Of a stretch of DNA of 64,000 nt, positions 33,983-55,481 are shown piece after piece. The translations under genes and the position numbers were made by a program. The stretch's first letter is position 1; each line of letters starts with the position of its first letter. The notes under the pieces are model-generated. The model was not told the origin of the DNA. It worked only from the letters and a program-made list of their open reading frames with translations, and searched no databases. This DNA is from Dipylidium caninum (taxonomy: Eukaryota; Platyhelminthes; Cestoda; Cyclophyllidea; Dipylidiidae), in assembly GCA_017562135.1 (NCBI GenBank), contig QEYB01000412.1:310001-374000 (forward strand), given 5' to 3'.

Positions 33983-36900
33983 TTATTCATCAACACCACT
34001 CGATTTGGCAGACAAATCCAAGATCCTCTCAGGATCGTCGAAGATCCGCTTCTTTGGACTGCTGCCTTTCCGTCGGCGTGAACTTGAACCGAAAGTAGAG
34101 GTGGTGACAACAGAGACCGGAGTAACAGAAGACGTAGATAAGGTGGAATGGTGACATTCTAGTGGAGTAGAATCCTCCTCCACTGTTACCACGACGGGAA
34201 GAGAGGACACCGTAACCGCGGTCAGATTCTTCGATGACGACGAACTGAGGGTATTATCGTTTGACGCGTCGGAAGTCGACTCAGATGTACTGGTGACAAT
34301 TGGTCGACAAGCTTCCTCCTCGTCGACCTCCTGTTCCTCAATTTCATTGTCTACTTCGTCTTCACGACCAACAGACAATTGGTGAACAGTATGGACCGTT
34401 GAAGCCTCCAGGACGGCAGGTGGAGAGAGTGAGCGTAGTAAGAACGCCTCACCGTTCTCTTCGTTTCGCGAGACAATCGAGAGGAACACAGCTGAGTCCA
34501 AGTATTTCACTGCTGGAAGATCTCCAGCATGCTCCTCTTCCGACGACTCATATTCGTCAAAGATGACACAAGGGACGCGGTAGGAGTTAGCTAGAAGGGA
34601 TGGTGGTGGTGAAGTATGGAGGAGATCGTTGGAATTCACACATGGAGTTTCCTCAACGATTTCGGCCTCGAGACGATTCCGAACCAGCTGGACGGAACAC
34701 TCAAGTGAGATGTCCTGCAAGGACCAACACGGAAATCAGGGTGTCGTCTTACCGCGATAAAATAATCATCTAGATTTCCTAAATTCTACCCTAACGAATC
34801 TTGCAACATATTTATTTAAGTGAGATGGAAGTCGTCGTCCAAACTGAAGTTAAAAGTGCTCCCTGTCTACAACAAAATTGAGTATATTTGTGGCCATACC
34901 AAAACAAGAGGTTTTGATTGTCTGCACACTTGCCGAGAAAGTTTTCCTATCGACCTTCTGGTGATTATTACACTGAATGACATCGTCTCTGTTTAGTAAA
35001 CCCGCTTTCTGTATGCCATCAACTCATTCACGCAGCTTTTAACAGATGCAACAAGTGGAGGGAAACAAAATACATCCGATGACCGACGGGGGGATGAAAA
35101 ACCCTCCAATCCTCTGTTCTCAATAACGTTTGAAATCACTGATGGAGTTATTACCTCCGAGTAGAAGACATATGGTGCGCGAATAGTTCTCGAAGTGGGT
35201 GGATAGAGGAAATTGTTGAAGGGCCCGGTATGTGTGGGCGATGCAAAAAAGAAGATCTTCGATCTCACTACTAGCGCACTCAACATGTCTTCCCGGTCCC
35301 CCACTTACCCCCGAGCGAGGGGGTCTAGTAGGGAACGCGCGCAGAGAAATGGACATTAACTAGTCGATTGACAGAGCCCATTTCAGATAGTCGAAACGCA
35401 CGAATTGGGCGGTGCAGCCAGAAAAGTGACAGAACACACATTCTTCAAAAAAGCATTAACAAATCAGATTACCTCCTTTGTATCCTCATACTGAAGGCAA
35501 TAATCGTGCAGACGTTTAATCTCCAAGTGTGATGGTGCTTCGTCGGCCTGGAGAGAGGAAAGAGACACCTGCAATGGCTGAACTTGAACTTCATCTGTCG
35601 CCGGCATCGACTCATCATCTGCCATTGGAGCGACTTGTTGCAGTACTCCTGTCACAGCTATTGATTCAAAAGGAAACGAAAAATCCGCCACGGATGTGAC
35701 GTCGGCCAGTTTCGGAGAAACTGAGGACTGCCAACAGTCTTCTCTACCTTCCTCCTCGTCCATAACCTCCATATCCACATCCACCTTCATAGGTTCGACT
35801 GAAAATAACGTACTCGTTGTTAATGGTGTTGGGCCTTAGGCTTCCTCCCACGTCTCTTCGAAGTCAGTGTAAGGCTATCCTTTGTCAAGGAATCATCTCC
35901 AAGAGCAATTTGTTGTTTAAGTTCCTCAAAACTCAGCTGTTTGATTGCTGGCGCCGGTGCTGTCGCTCTATCCAAACGACTGCGTTTCTTGGAGGAGGAG
36001 GAGAGCAGATGTGACTTCAGAAGGAAAGGTCTTACGATTGAGGGCTTCCTTGGTCCATGATGAAAGACGTTTGCCACGGTGGAAGTAGCTTCGGTTAAAA
36101 GCCGTGGCTTTAATAAAGGGAGGACTGAATTTAAACTCCTTTCTCGAGGACGTTTGGAAGAAGGCGTTGATAATTGAGTGGGGGAATTGGAGATGTTTGA
36201 GACGCCTTGCTGAACGGCTTCTCCAATCGGCTCGTCAACCCATCGATGTCGAACAGATTCGGCAAACAGGCGTCCGGGCTCAACACCACAGGAAATTATC
36301 GCTCCGAAGCGAGTTTCAGTGTCAAGATGAACGAGGTCCTGTGTGGAGAAGTTCCTCGTGATTGTGGCGCGTAGTGGAGAGGTTTCAGGATGTCGCAAAA
36401 AGTAGTAGGGCTGAAATGAGACGAAGATAGTTGTGGATTGGAGGCTCAAAAGAGTGTGACGCTACTCTTCACCATACCTTCACTAGTATTCCGGAAAAAG
36501 CACCTCAAGGCCCTGAATGGATTGTCAAATGAAGAATAAAAACGAAAACTCTTTAGAAATAGCAGGGCTATTAGAAAGTGACCATGGGATTTGGGGGAGA
36601 ACCAATCTTCTTCCAGATAGCGTAAGAATTTGGGAACAATATTCCATAGGGTCCAAAGCAACATTGTAAAGTGATCAGCACAGTCACTTCACGTTTTGGA
36701 GTCAGATATATGAGCATCCTCGCTTATTAATGATGAAGTCGGTCAACATTACGTTAATGTAAAAAAGGGTTTGGCCTCCAGCATTGACTAGCTTTCCGCG
36801 ACCAATTTCTCCTACCTGAATTTACAAAGTTGAAGAAATGAAACGAGGGTACAGTTTCACAGTGAGATTATGGCAAGCCGCCATTGCAATATTCTCTTTG

Positions 36901-39900
36901 TTTTGCTTTTAACCGCCTTTTAATCAACCTTGACAACCCTGACACCTCTTATCGTAAATTGGAGTCGTGACTTGCAGCAATACAGGTATTGTAGAGCCTC
37001 GAAGAGAGGATGATTATCGTACAAAGGGGCTAAAAAGGAGTCCAGACCGTTGAAGAATAGAAAACGGTCTAAAAACCTAGAGCATTTCTAGGTAAGAACG
37101 ATCACAGATGATGAGAGGGATTCAAGAAAACCACTTCAACAATCAAACACCCGTTCTAAATATCAGGTTCTGCAGTATATCATGACTGGGTGACCAACCC
37201 ACCTTAGTGATGACTTTGAGATAGGCCGGAGCGATGTCCTTCATAATCAATTCGCCTTCCTCGTTTCTGGTCATGAGACGCTCACAGAGAAAAACGAGGG
37301 GGTGGTGTTCGTTGCCTGAATTAACCATTTCATCCGGTTTGAGCACAACCGCTGGAAGGTCAGCCGGTCGACCGAGCCGGTATGTGGTAGGGGAGAGAAC
37401 GCAACAACGACCACGAAGGGAGGGAAAGGGGGAGGATAAGACGGCTTGTCTCATCGTAGATCAGTTCTCGGGAATGCCAAAGAGTTTCGGAGGTGGAAAG
37501 ATTAGATGGGAGGTCGTAAGGTCGTAGAAAGGCTCCACCCTCCATCCAACTTATACCGCTGCGAAGAGGGAAAAGTCAATGCGTTAGGAAGATCCACCTC
37601 TTCGCCTCCTAATGTGTTTTAAGTACATATTAATTTCATATCTAAGAGATAAGAGGCCAATTATATTTAGCAGCAAAATTAAGAGGGTCAATCGAAATTC
37701 CGGAGGACACTTGCCTGGATAATTCACTCAAGGTATTGATCCTACATATATTTCACCTGCTGGGTGACATGGTGACAAATTTAAGTGCACAAACAAACGC
37801 CCGAACAGATTGATTGGACCCAATATCCAAGGCCAGAATAGTACCTTGTTAACCTACTGTTAACACTTCAGTAATCTTAACGAGTGCGATGGAGTACGTA
37901 CAACGGGAGTAGATATTTACCGATCCGCCATCCAGGGATTCTGTGTATCAAGTTAGATTTACCTTCAAACTACGGTCGGAATGGTAAAAGGATTTTAAAA
38001 AAACTTTCAAGGGCTGGTTTGAAAAAAAAATACTAAGTAGCGAATTGTCTATATTTCGCAAAGAAAATAATCATCAGAGATATCCACTCACTGCGAGTCT
38101 TTCCAGAGTTGATAGATCCTGACAACCACCGCATCTGACGTCTTCGTTATCGGTGGTCGGCAGGATGACTCCGCATCCCAATTAGTTGACGTGTCCGTAG
38201 CTGTCGCAGCTCTGTAGTCATTCCGATGGATTATCGCAAATTCATCCGTCAGGAATTGCTCCTCCTCCGTTCCAAGACTCCAGTACTCGCGTCGTTCTCC
38301 CGATTTCGAGAAAACCGCTGAAACATCGTGAACCTCTAATGAGGCAGCTAGAGTACGGGGGTAATCCTTCGTCAATCCGTCGAGCTCCAGGCAATTCGGA
38401 CAATAGTAGACAGGACAAGAATCGATAGACTTTGCATGGGGCGAAATAAGACTCAAGATATCGTGACCCCCAGCGGCTAGAGCCCCTAGCAGGGCGGCGC
38501 GACAGCGAGCCGAACGCGCGGAGGATGCACAGGGCTTCATTGTTGACGGCCATGTAGATCCGAGGAGAGTGGCCGGAGCGGCCAAACGAGGATTCATGTC
38601 CAAACAAAGGGCCCACCAGACACAGGGCAGATGCTGACGGGTAACGCAAGCATTGCACTGCACCATCACATGCCCTCCTTCCACCCGAAAGCCGCAAAGA
38701 CAGCGGATGACTTCGGCTCCGCGTTCTAAAGTTTGCCTATCGACCTTTTTGCGGGCGGCACCACTGCCAGCGATGATTGGACCTGAGCCCTTTACCGAAC
38801 CCGATGCTAGGCCGGCGGAGAGGAGAGGGAGTTGTTTCTCTGGATGAGTCGCAACGTGCTCCGTCTGGAAAGCAGAAATATCATCACCGCCCATTTGGAT
38901 GGTGGTCAACCTAATCTGGATACACTTTAACGTCAGTCAAGAGAACCGAGCTTCTACTTACCCGAAGCTGGTTGTATAATGATCGGATCTGTTGCAATTG
39001 CTTTCCCAGCCAACTTCTTCGACCAGCATAAGCTTCCCACGTCCGAAAGAGAAATTCGAGAAGTAAATCCAACTGCTGAAAGCCTTTCACCGTAGTCTCT
39101 AAACGCGGAATAATGTGTTTCAAGCACAAAGGTGGCCATTCCGAATTATTAGGATAAAAAGGGGCCGTCTTGACCAATGGTTCGGACACTATTTCTGGAG
39201 AAACGGTTCTAAGAACTCGTGGTTGGATGGAATTCTCACATTCCAGTGCAGCTTCAAAGTTGTTCAATAGTCCTGAGGCGCAGACAAATCGGTAGAACTC
39301 GGGATGGCGAAGGGGACAGGGGAGAGACAAGAGAGGAGCTGTTAATCTCGTCGAGGAGTCACAAAGATCAGGAGTACTTAGTAGACGAGAGTACAAATGA
39401 CGGACCCACTTGTGTTCGTCTTGTACCTCGCTCGCCTTACTCTCTGAGTCTTCAAAAATTGACAAGGATAAGGAGGATAAGGGGAAAAATGCAGTTCTTG
39501 ACGGCAGTTCTTCGATTGACCCGGCAGCTAGAAATTGTTGAGTTGTCGTTAGCCCCATTGGAACAGATTCGAGGACGTTTGCCTTCGGTTTACGTCGAGA
39601 GGAATGATTACGGAGAAGGAAGAGGCGCAGTTGATGGCTACCATAAAACAAACGGCTCTCTTCACTCTGTTGGGAGGGGAAGGCAGATTTATTACTATCA
39701 GAAAGCCGATGAAATGAACATGCAATGAGTAATGACGAACCTCCTGAACTTCTTCTCTTTTAGTCAAAGGTAAAGGAAAGTCAGAAGGAATCGGACGTCT
39801 ACCGCGTTTTGCCTTCTTCAGCCCTCCGGCCTTGGAAACCTCCAAGTCCTTTATTGACTTCTCCCTCTCTAGTACGTCCTGTATTTTTGGACTAACCACA

Positions 39901-42900
39901 GGGGGTTTTATTTCAATAAAGATTTCGGGAGCCCTGGAAAGGAAAAGGTCAGTTTAAGGATCCATAGCTAGTGGAGTGGGAAGAGCTAAAGGGATGTTAA
40001 AGACAACTTACGTCAGTGTGGACTTTTTGTCTTCCAATTCCACAGAGAAAAATGGTTCTGTCGGAAAAAACACCGATACTTCGTTAGCGAAGATGGAGAG
40101 GAGTAGTTAGTCTCCAGCTTTATATTTACCTTCAATAGGACGTGGATTTTTAGGTGGACGTCCGCGAGGTTTTGGAGCTGCACCAGCCAAGGCTGATGAC
40201 ATCCCCTTCCTTGATTTACGTCCACGTTTGGATGAAACATCCTCCTCATCTTTTGCGACGTCTGCAACATCACTAGCTGGGTGAGAAGAGGGGGGTTGAG
40301 TCTCCTCAATCATAGAAAGCATTGATGTAGCGTTGATTGAAGATGCAACCATGGTAGCGAAACCCATGGCTGCGGCCTAGAGAAAGGAAGTGAGGTGTAG
40401 AGAGGATAACTAAGTGCTAGCAAATGCTGAACCCGAATTAGTCGCCGAATAGAAAAACATGTCTTCTCAATGGCACAATGTTTTAAAATAAACTATCCGC
40501 CAGGTCTGTATACTAATTTGGTGACATATCGCGACTCTCCTTCTCTAAGATAGATTCTCCTGAAAATTCATCTTAAATGCGAGCCAAAAAGAAATTATAG
40601 CATTAACTGGACCGACTCCTGTTCAATAGACAGGTTTTCCTTACGAAACTAACCAAAAACTCCTGGTCGAACAGCTGAGGACATAAGAGCAGAGCTTTCT
40701 CATCCGTGTAAAAGTGAAAAAACCTGTGAAAAACCAAATATTAAGTCATGATACGACTTTATCCCTTTATCGTCAACTTTCCCACTCTCCTACTTTCAAC
40801 GTTGGCAGACATGGTCGATGTACAGAAGTGTTAATAACGGAGGCTGCAGATAAGGGGATCTTTCCTGTCTCGTAATCCTACCACATTGTGCAAATGAATC
40901 TATCCATTGATTCTAGCCTTAGGAAACCTCCACGAAATCTAAATTATCTACGATGAGAGGAGAAGAAATCCTAAAGAAACCTCCCTACTAATGGAAGACT
41001 AAAGTAACACAGAAACCATACCTCTAAAAAGAACGAATAGTCGAAAAATGCGATGTCAAAGGACTACGTACCTCACGTTTCGGTCGTCCGTTCGGCGAAT
41101 ACGTCCGTTTACTGGGCCGTCCTATATCCCGAAAAATTGGCATTAAAATAGTTCATTTCAAACCACACGAAAATTTGAATTAAAATGGAAAAGATGAATC
41201 TACCTCTAGACCTTCGTTTACCATTGGGAGTTGCAGCACCCATTACTATCACTACACCGTCGGTCGGGGAGGCCGATCCAGCTCTTTGGTGATGAGGATT
41301 GATATGTAACGAAACAGGCTCCGAGGTGTTGCCATCATCAATTTCCTCTGTATCGAATTCAAAATCATCGTCTTCATCATCTGAGTTATCAGTTCGAGGA
41401 TGGTGACTGAACGAGTCAGCGGGACATGCAGTAGTGGTGGAAGACACCATTTCACCACTTCCTCCTCCACTCCCAACGACTTTGTAACGCTTACGAGGAG
41501 GCAAGAGTGGCGAAGCCAGAGCAGCAGACGCTTGAGAGCCATCCTGTTCAAGGGTGGGGATAGTATTCGTGGTTGGAGGTGGCGTTGTAGTTGACGGAGT
41601 TGGAAATGATGGTGAGGCTGCTCGACGTTTGCGACCACCACTATTTCGATTTTTGGTCACAACATGGCTTGGACTTAGTGTGTGATGATGGGGCTCCTGT
41701 GGAGAAAATACACCGGAAGAATGGTACTTCTTACAGATATCCCAAATGCGCTCAATTGAGTCAAGTAAATTATACATTACAGAATAAATGAGGCCAATCA
41801 AGCCAAACGTTGCAGAAATTCATGCAATTTGTACTAGTCACTTTCACCTCAGAGCAGTTTTCGACTCCTCGCCCATCTCGTATTTGACACGCGTGATTAA
41901 GACACGAATACCATGCCACCATACAATTTAATTGATATTTGAAGCATCAGTAAAGTACTGTGCAAAAAACCAAACAGGTTTAGTATCCACTTCACAGAAA
42001 AGCATTCACTTTGGGCTTAAACAGGAAACTTTGAAGGAGTGAAAACTTACGCTAGCCGTAGATGTCGCGCCCTCAATGAAAGTAGATAAATGCGCCTCCG
42101 ATCCCAAAGGTGAAGACGACACCCCTGAGACGTCCAAGCCAAGCGCCACAGAATTTGGCTGATGCTGTTGAATGAAATCCGATTCAGCGAGTGATCCCGA
42201 GCTGGCCATGCCTGTTGAGAGCCGCCGACTTCTTCCACGTGTTGTTCGTTGGTCGGAAAATTCATCACCAGTTCCACTTTGAACTATTTGTAACGAGAGG
42301 GGAGAAGTTGGGTCGATCGATGACGATGCTGCCCCAGTTGTTGCAACTGAATCACCCCCGGGGCCGAAAGAGCCAGAAGACTCCTAGAAAAAGCCACGAG
42401 ACTGGTAGGCAGTTGTAAAAAAGTGATCCAAGGGTCGATACACTTTGATGGAGGCCAGTCTGCTCATCGGCCAACTTGGAAATGGACTTCAAAAAGAAGG
42501 ACCAAATCCCCGCGGACTGCATAACCACTTCATGAGATAGTGTTTCCGACAATCCCATTTCCGAAAAGGACATTACGAAAGCTCAAACGATGAATAGGTG
42601 GAATGCCTCAGTGACAGATTTTAAGATTGAGTAGTTTCAAGCCGTTACACTCACAATTCGAGAGCACGATGTGATGAGGCAGTTTGTTACGAAACCTGGT
42701 TCTCAAACTCCCTTCGACAGACTATCCTAGGAACGTATATTTCCAAGATTTCAGGCATGAATGAGTTTCATTCCTAAATTGTTGAAAACATGGATCAACT
42801 TAAATATCCACAATGTCAACTAAGGTACACCATTCAATGATAGACGAGGGTGTGGCGAACAATTCAGTGTGATAATATCGTACATAGGTCAATGATACGA

Positions 42901-45199
42901 GAATGCAGAGACCCTGTTTTGTAGGAAAATCTTGATTACAAGCGATAGACTTCAATTGTGGAAGATTAGTTAATATAATGAATACTCAAGCAGGTTTAAA
43001 GCACTACAACTAAACTGACGACCGAATGACTATTATCTAAAAGCTTCCTAAATCGGCAAAATCTCACTATATAATGGGCATCGTCGGTGCACTCAAAACA
43101 AAGCAAGCAAATCAGCGATTGGCGTCAATTACAAAGCATGGGAAGTCTACTCACATAACGACAAGCTTGGCCTTGTAGTGACACAAGTTTCACCTCTACA
43201 GGTCCATTCTGGAAGACTGAGAAAATTTGCGACACTTAACAACAAACTTCCAGCCCCAAATGTCCTCAGTCGGAAAAGAACTCGTTTTGACGGATACTCA
43301 AGATGTGCCTGTGAACCAAAAGGATTTCTGAAATCTTTCCAAATACTCATGTTTTAAAGCGCTGTTGGATAAATGTACAGAAAAGTCTCACTGGCCAGGA
43401 TATCTCTTTTTTGACTCATCGGCGTTACTCGTGATCAAGATCAGGTCAAAATAGGCCGTTAATCACACTCTCACCTAGCCAAATAAGCTATGTTCAATCG
43501 TTAGTTCTTCATTGTTTCGAGTTGCCGCTACGCCACGCTGTATGGACTTGTCCTATAATGTAACTTTTATTTGCTGCAAAATACGCGAAACCAATAGAAA
43601 ACCAATTCGTACAAGCGCAATCGTTATAAAAAAAATCTCATCACGTAGGCTGTACATATCAGAAAACAGGCAGAAGACAGGCAGAAGATAGCTCAAACTG
43701 TAGTTCACGGACATACCCAATAGTAAAAGGCGTCAAAAATTAAGTGAATGACCAATAAACCACCTACTTGACTAGCTTTCATCATGGCATCCCAGGTAAG
43801 GAGAGCCCTCAACTCCCTTGGTGTACCAGAGGAATTCCTTCGAGATTTTACTGGTGTCTTCGTGGACATCACAGGTTGCGCTGTTAGAACCTCAGTAGTG
43901 GTGGTCAGAGGACCCAACAAAACAGGGGAATTCGTAGTTGCTGAATCCAATGTTGGAACTAATAACTTCGGAGGTCGCCCTCGACCACGTTTTCCTGGCG
44001 ACGAGAGAATAGTGTGATTGCTGACGTTGTTGTCATTATTGCAACAGATACCATTCATTTCACCAGTGATGGCAGGAGTTGTAGGAAGAGAAGAGGGAGG
44101 AGGCGGTAATACGGTAGAAGACGGAAAATCCATCGGTTGAAAAAGTCGCGATACAGTACTTGATGGCTCCAAGATACCATTTGCAGCTTTCTAATTGGGA
44201 AAAATGAAGAATTTAATAAAAAAGGACTAAAATCGAAAAAGTAAAACACTTACGAGAAAACGGCGGACACAACGAGGAGTCAGTTGCTTCAACTGTGTTG
44301 TGGGCGACTTTAATCTGTCCGGAAGCCCACCGAAGGGGAGGCAGAGGGGTGTAAATGACGCAAACGCAGGTTTTGGAACTGAACTTGACAAAGGAGGCTT
44401 CCCACGGCGACCACCACCACGATTCTTGCCACCACGTGAACAAGCGTTAGATGGTAGTGTTTTCGAAGGATCAGCCAGCCATGGGGACAGGATGGATTTC
44501 GAACGGACCAACACCGCATTTGGATTGAAAGAGTTCCGAGAGTTCGTTCATGTTCGCAACGAAAGATTCGTCAATGACAGCGCGAGGCCGACGACTGGAC
44601 TTGATCAACGCCTTACGTTCGCGTTTGGCAAGTTTCCTCGGCCGATCAACTCAAATAAAGGAGTAAATGACTTCTGATACAAAATTAGTAATTCATTACC
44701 TACAGGCACATAAGGTAAATTAAAAAAGTATCGCTATGAGTTTCCCCCCCAAAAGGAGATGGCATTTAGTGAAAAGTTCAAAATAGGGTATAAAACCTAC
44801 TGGCGTCGTTTGGAGAAATATAGTTGTGAAGAAGAGTGGAATTCGTAGAAAGTTCGGCTAAAAAGTACCAACAACGGTCAAATGAGAGGAAAAACTGGGA
44901 AGGAATAAAATTCTAGGGCGTTGCGTACCAGTATCGAGGTGTTGGACAGATTTAGAATTAAAACCAGAAGTAGAGTGGCCCTGGTACACATCTTGATCGC
45001 TACTTGACGTTCGAGAGTGATCTGGCGACACGGAGTGTTTATGATTTTCTTGCGACGTCAGAGAGGAAGAGGGATGGGGAGCATTCGTGGGCGATTTAGG
45101 TGGTCTACCGCGCCTACCGACGCCTTTGCTTGGTGTAAGTGGAGGAGATTTGGTAAGTCCACTACCTTTCCCCTGCTTTTTATACTTTTTGGGTCGCAT
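33983..45199 (-). CDS. ASH1-like chromatin protein: AT-hooks, bromodomain, PHD, BAH; SET not found
   Basis: Eighteen minus-strand exons join in phase: 45199-44929, 44649-44254, 44190-43768, 43208-43155, 42721-42655, 42581-42442, 42383-42051, 41696-41204, 41121-41072, 40376-40130, 40057-40012, 39933-39741, 39666-38962, 38864-38092, 37549-37203, 36410-35852, 35798-35473 and 34714-33983. The total is about 2050 residues if two one-base frame breaks are allowed (in exons 2 and 15). AT-hook cores recur (RRGRPPKSP, KRGRGRPPK, KPRGRPPKN, KRGRRP). Exon 13 ends with an ASH1-type bromodomain (LSLPCPLRHPEFY, then RTWEAYAGRRSWLGK). Exon 14 has the PHD (RCLCGF, CNAC, CPNC) and the start of the BAH (RIYQLWKD). 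Exon 15 continues the BAH (GRCCVLSPTTYRLGRP) and exon 16 opens with the TKPY..F block seen in ASH1L. An in-frame TAA just before the ATG supports the start. ASH1 methylates H3K36; without a SET domain this protein would be a reader only. Confidence 0.8.
38092..38864 (-). other. PHD finger exon with long insertion, plus BAH start
   Basis: Zinc ligands of a C4HC3 PHD can be listed as C.C in RCLCGF, C..C in CNAC, His in RQHLPC with its Cys, and C..C in YYCPNC. About 75 residues separate PCVWWAL from YYCPNC, much longer than the usual spacing. The end of the exon reads into a BAH domain (VVVRIYQLWKD). The joint PHD-BAH layout is that of ASH1. Confidence 0.7.
38962..39666 (-). other. Divergent ASH1-type bromodomain exon
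   Basis: This single 705-nt exon encodes Ser-rich sequence and then a helical region. Its landmarks line up with the ASH1L bromodomain: an APLLSLP-like segment before PEFY, a long helix, then FRTWEAYAGRRS and LRSLYNQLR-like ends. The family binds acetyl-lysine weakly or not at all, and whether this one binds cannot be said. It precedes the PHD exon in phase 0, in the ASH1 domain order. Confidence 0.7.
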
Positions 45200-46892
45200 T
45201 TTGATGAAGCTTTAAAAGTGCAAATTGTGACAGTTGTTACTCATGACGTAAGAAGGCAAAAACCAAGGCCATATATTATTAGAGCCAGCAGCATAAATTC
45301 TTTACCAAGTACAGGAAGGCAGAAAATTTAATGCAATAAAGTAAAAGAAAACAGTTATTTCACATAAAATTCTCGGGAAGAATAATAACAAGGATAAAAA
45401 TGTCGTAATTAAAACCAACGATTTACAAATTAACTGAAGACAAAATTTATAAATAAGGTCACGAACCAGGAGAAATGGTTGAGTGCAAATAATGCACGTC
45501 CACTTCGTCGAATTTTAACCGACAGAAATACGCTACGGCCCCACTCCAGCAAATTGCGCGCTGAAATATGCAATAAGAAAGATTAAACAAACTCTTTTGT
45601 AACCAGACCTAAAATTTTAAAAACTTTTCAGTAACTTAAAAACCGTTTAAAATGCATATTTTTTGTTTATTTTAAAAAAATAATTTAATTACGGTTAGGT
45701 AATTGATTGTTATATACGTAAATAGGTGCACTTGAGCTCCAAGAGCAGCTGATTACAATAAAGGAAATAAGTATACCCTAATGCGTTGCATAAAACAAAT
45801 TTTCAAATACTCCGCTTTACAAAAAGTCGCATACAATTTTGACAGATCCTCAGTCATAATAGTATTCTTCCGCAAAGCCCCTATTATACGGCAACCTTGA
45901 TGTTCAGGGGTCTATGGGACGGTACAAAGGTGAGAAAGCCACCATTCAAGGCGTTGAACCGACAAGTTGACAACTTTCCGCTTCACTCATACACAGTCCG
46001 CTGGAATGACAATGACAGCATCTCGTTCGAAATCGAGGAAGCGTGAATTTATGTCGTCTATCGGTCGTTTTGTATTGCATTATCTTGTGACAGGAAAGGT
46101 CCTCGTTCACACGTCCCCGATCGCTTTCGATTTAATCGAAGGCGAATTGTTATATTTGGAGTCACCCGATATCTAGGATTATTATATCTCACATCCAAAA
46201 GGCTCTTCCACAATTGCTGGAAAGCATGGCCGGGCCCCAATTGTAGTATTAAGATGCCGTTATCATAATGAACGAAGTGTTGTAGTTTAATCGATTCGCA
46301 CTGCTCTGATATAATAGATGATTGTGTGATTAACCTACCAATAAGCTAAAGTCATCCATTTATATTGGTGATTGTTCATCAATAGCACTTTTTAAGATAC
46401 AGAGGGTAATAATTCTTCATTTTAGATGCAACAGAATGACACTTTTGCGAGGACTTTGCGGGTTTTTTAAGCCTTCGATATTTGTTCAAGTTTGCTTCAA
46501 TTAGGGCGACCTGAACGGTCACGGTTCACCAGCGGCGAGCCCGATGTCGTCAGCGAATAACGTGTCGGTTTTATCGCACAGGAATGTCAACGGTATTCCC
46601 TTTGAAAAAGTGCGCCTTATTTTAGTCACTTTTACATTTTTCTCTCGCAATCTTCCTTGGATGTTCCTACACCTTATCTGCTAAAAATTTTTTTTACTCT
46701 CTGCCCTATTTCGGCCACCTTTTTCTTACACCTTTCTTTTTGCCAACGGAAGTGACAGTTCTACGCAGAGCTTTAGATTTCCTCTAGGTGTAACCTTGTG
46801 GTTATGGCCCTTTTCCTTTCGTATTCGGCATATTTCCATTTCTTAATGAGTTCTTACTTTTTATAACCTCAACCGCCTTGTTATTATTTTAG
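45200..46892. promoter_or_regulatory. Divergent intergenic region between ASH1-like and NEDD4-like genes
   Basis: The ASH1-like start codon (minus) and the first recognised NEDD4 exon (plus) face away from each other here. The interval must hold the ASH1-like promoter, the missing first exon of the NEDD4 gene and possibly its promoter. A short ATG-led frame at 46543-46591 ending in a gt is a candidate leader, but its phase does not match the C2 exon. The centre, about 45560-45900, is AT-rich. Confidence 0.45.

Positions 46893-55481
<8,589 letters not shown>

Noticed and set aside
39219..39728. Plus-strand open frame of 169 codons
   Set aside because: Antisense to the bromodomain exon, which has supported splice sites and homology.
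40656..40722. Short exon-like segment in the ASH1-like gene
   Set aside because: It has an acceptor and a gttagt donor, but its required phase does not fit the neighbours, which join each other without it.
44300..44677. Plus-strand open frame of 125 codons
   Set aside because: Antisense shadow of the second ASH1-like exon, with no recognisable product.
46543..46591. ATG-led candidate first exon for the NEDD4-like gene
   Set aside because: Its donor is in phase 1 whereas the C2 exon needs phase 0, so it cannot be joined as read.
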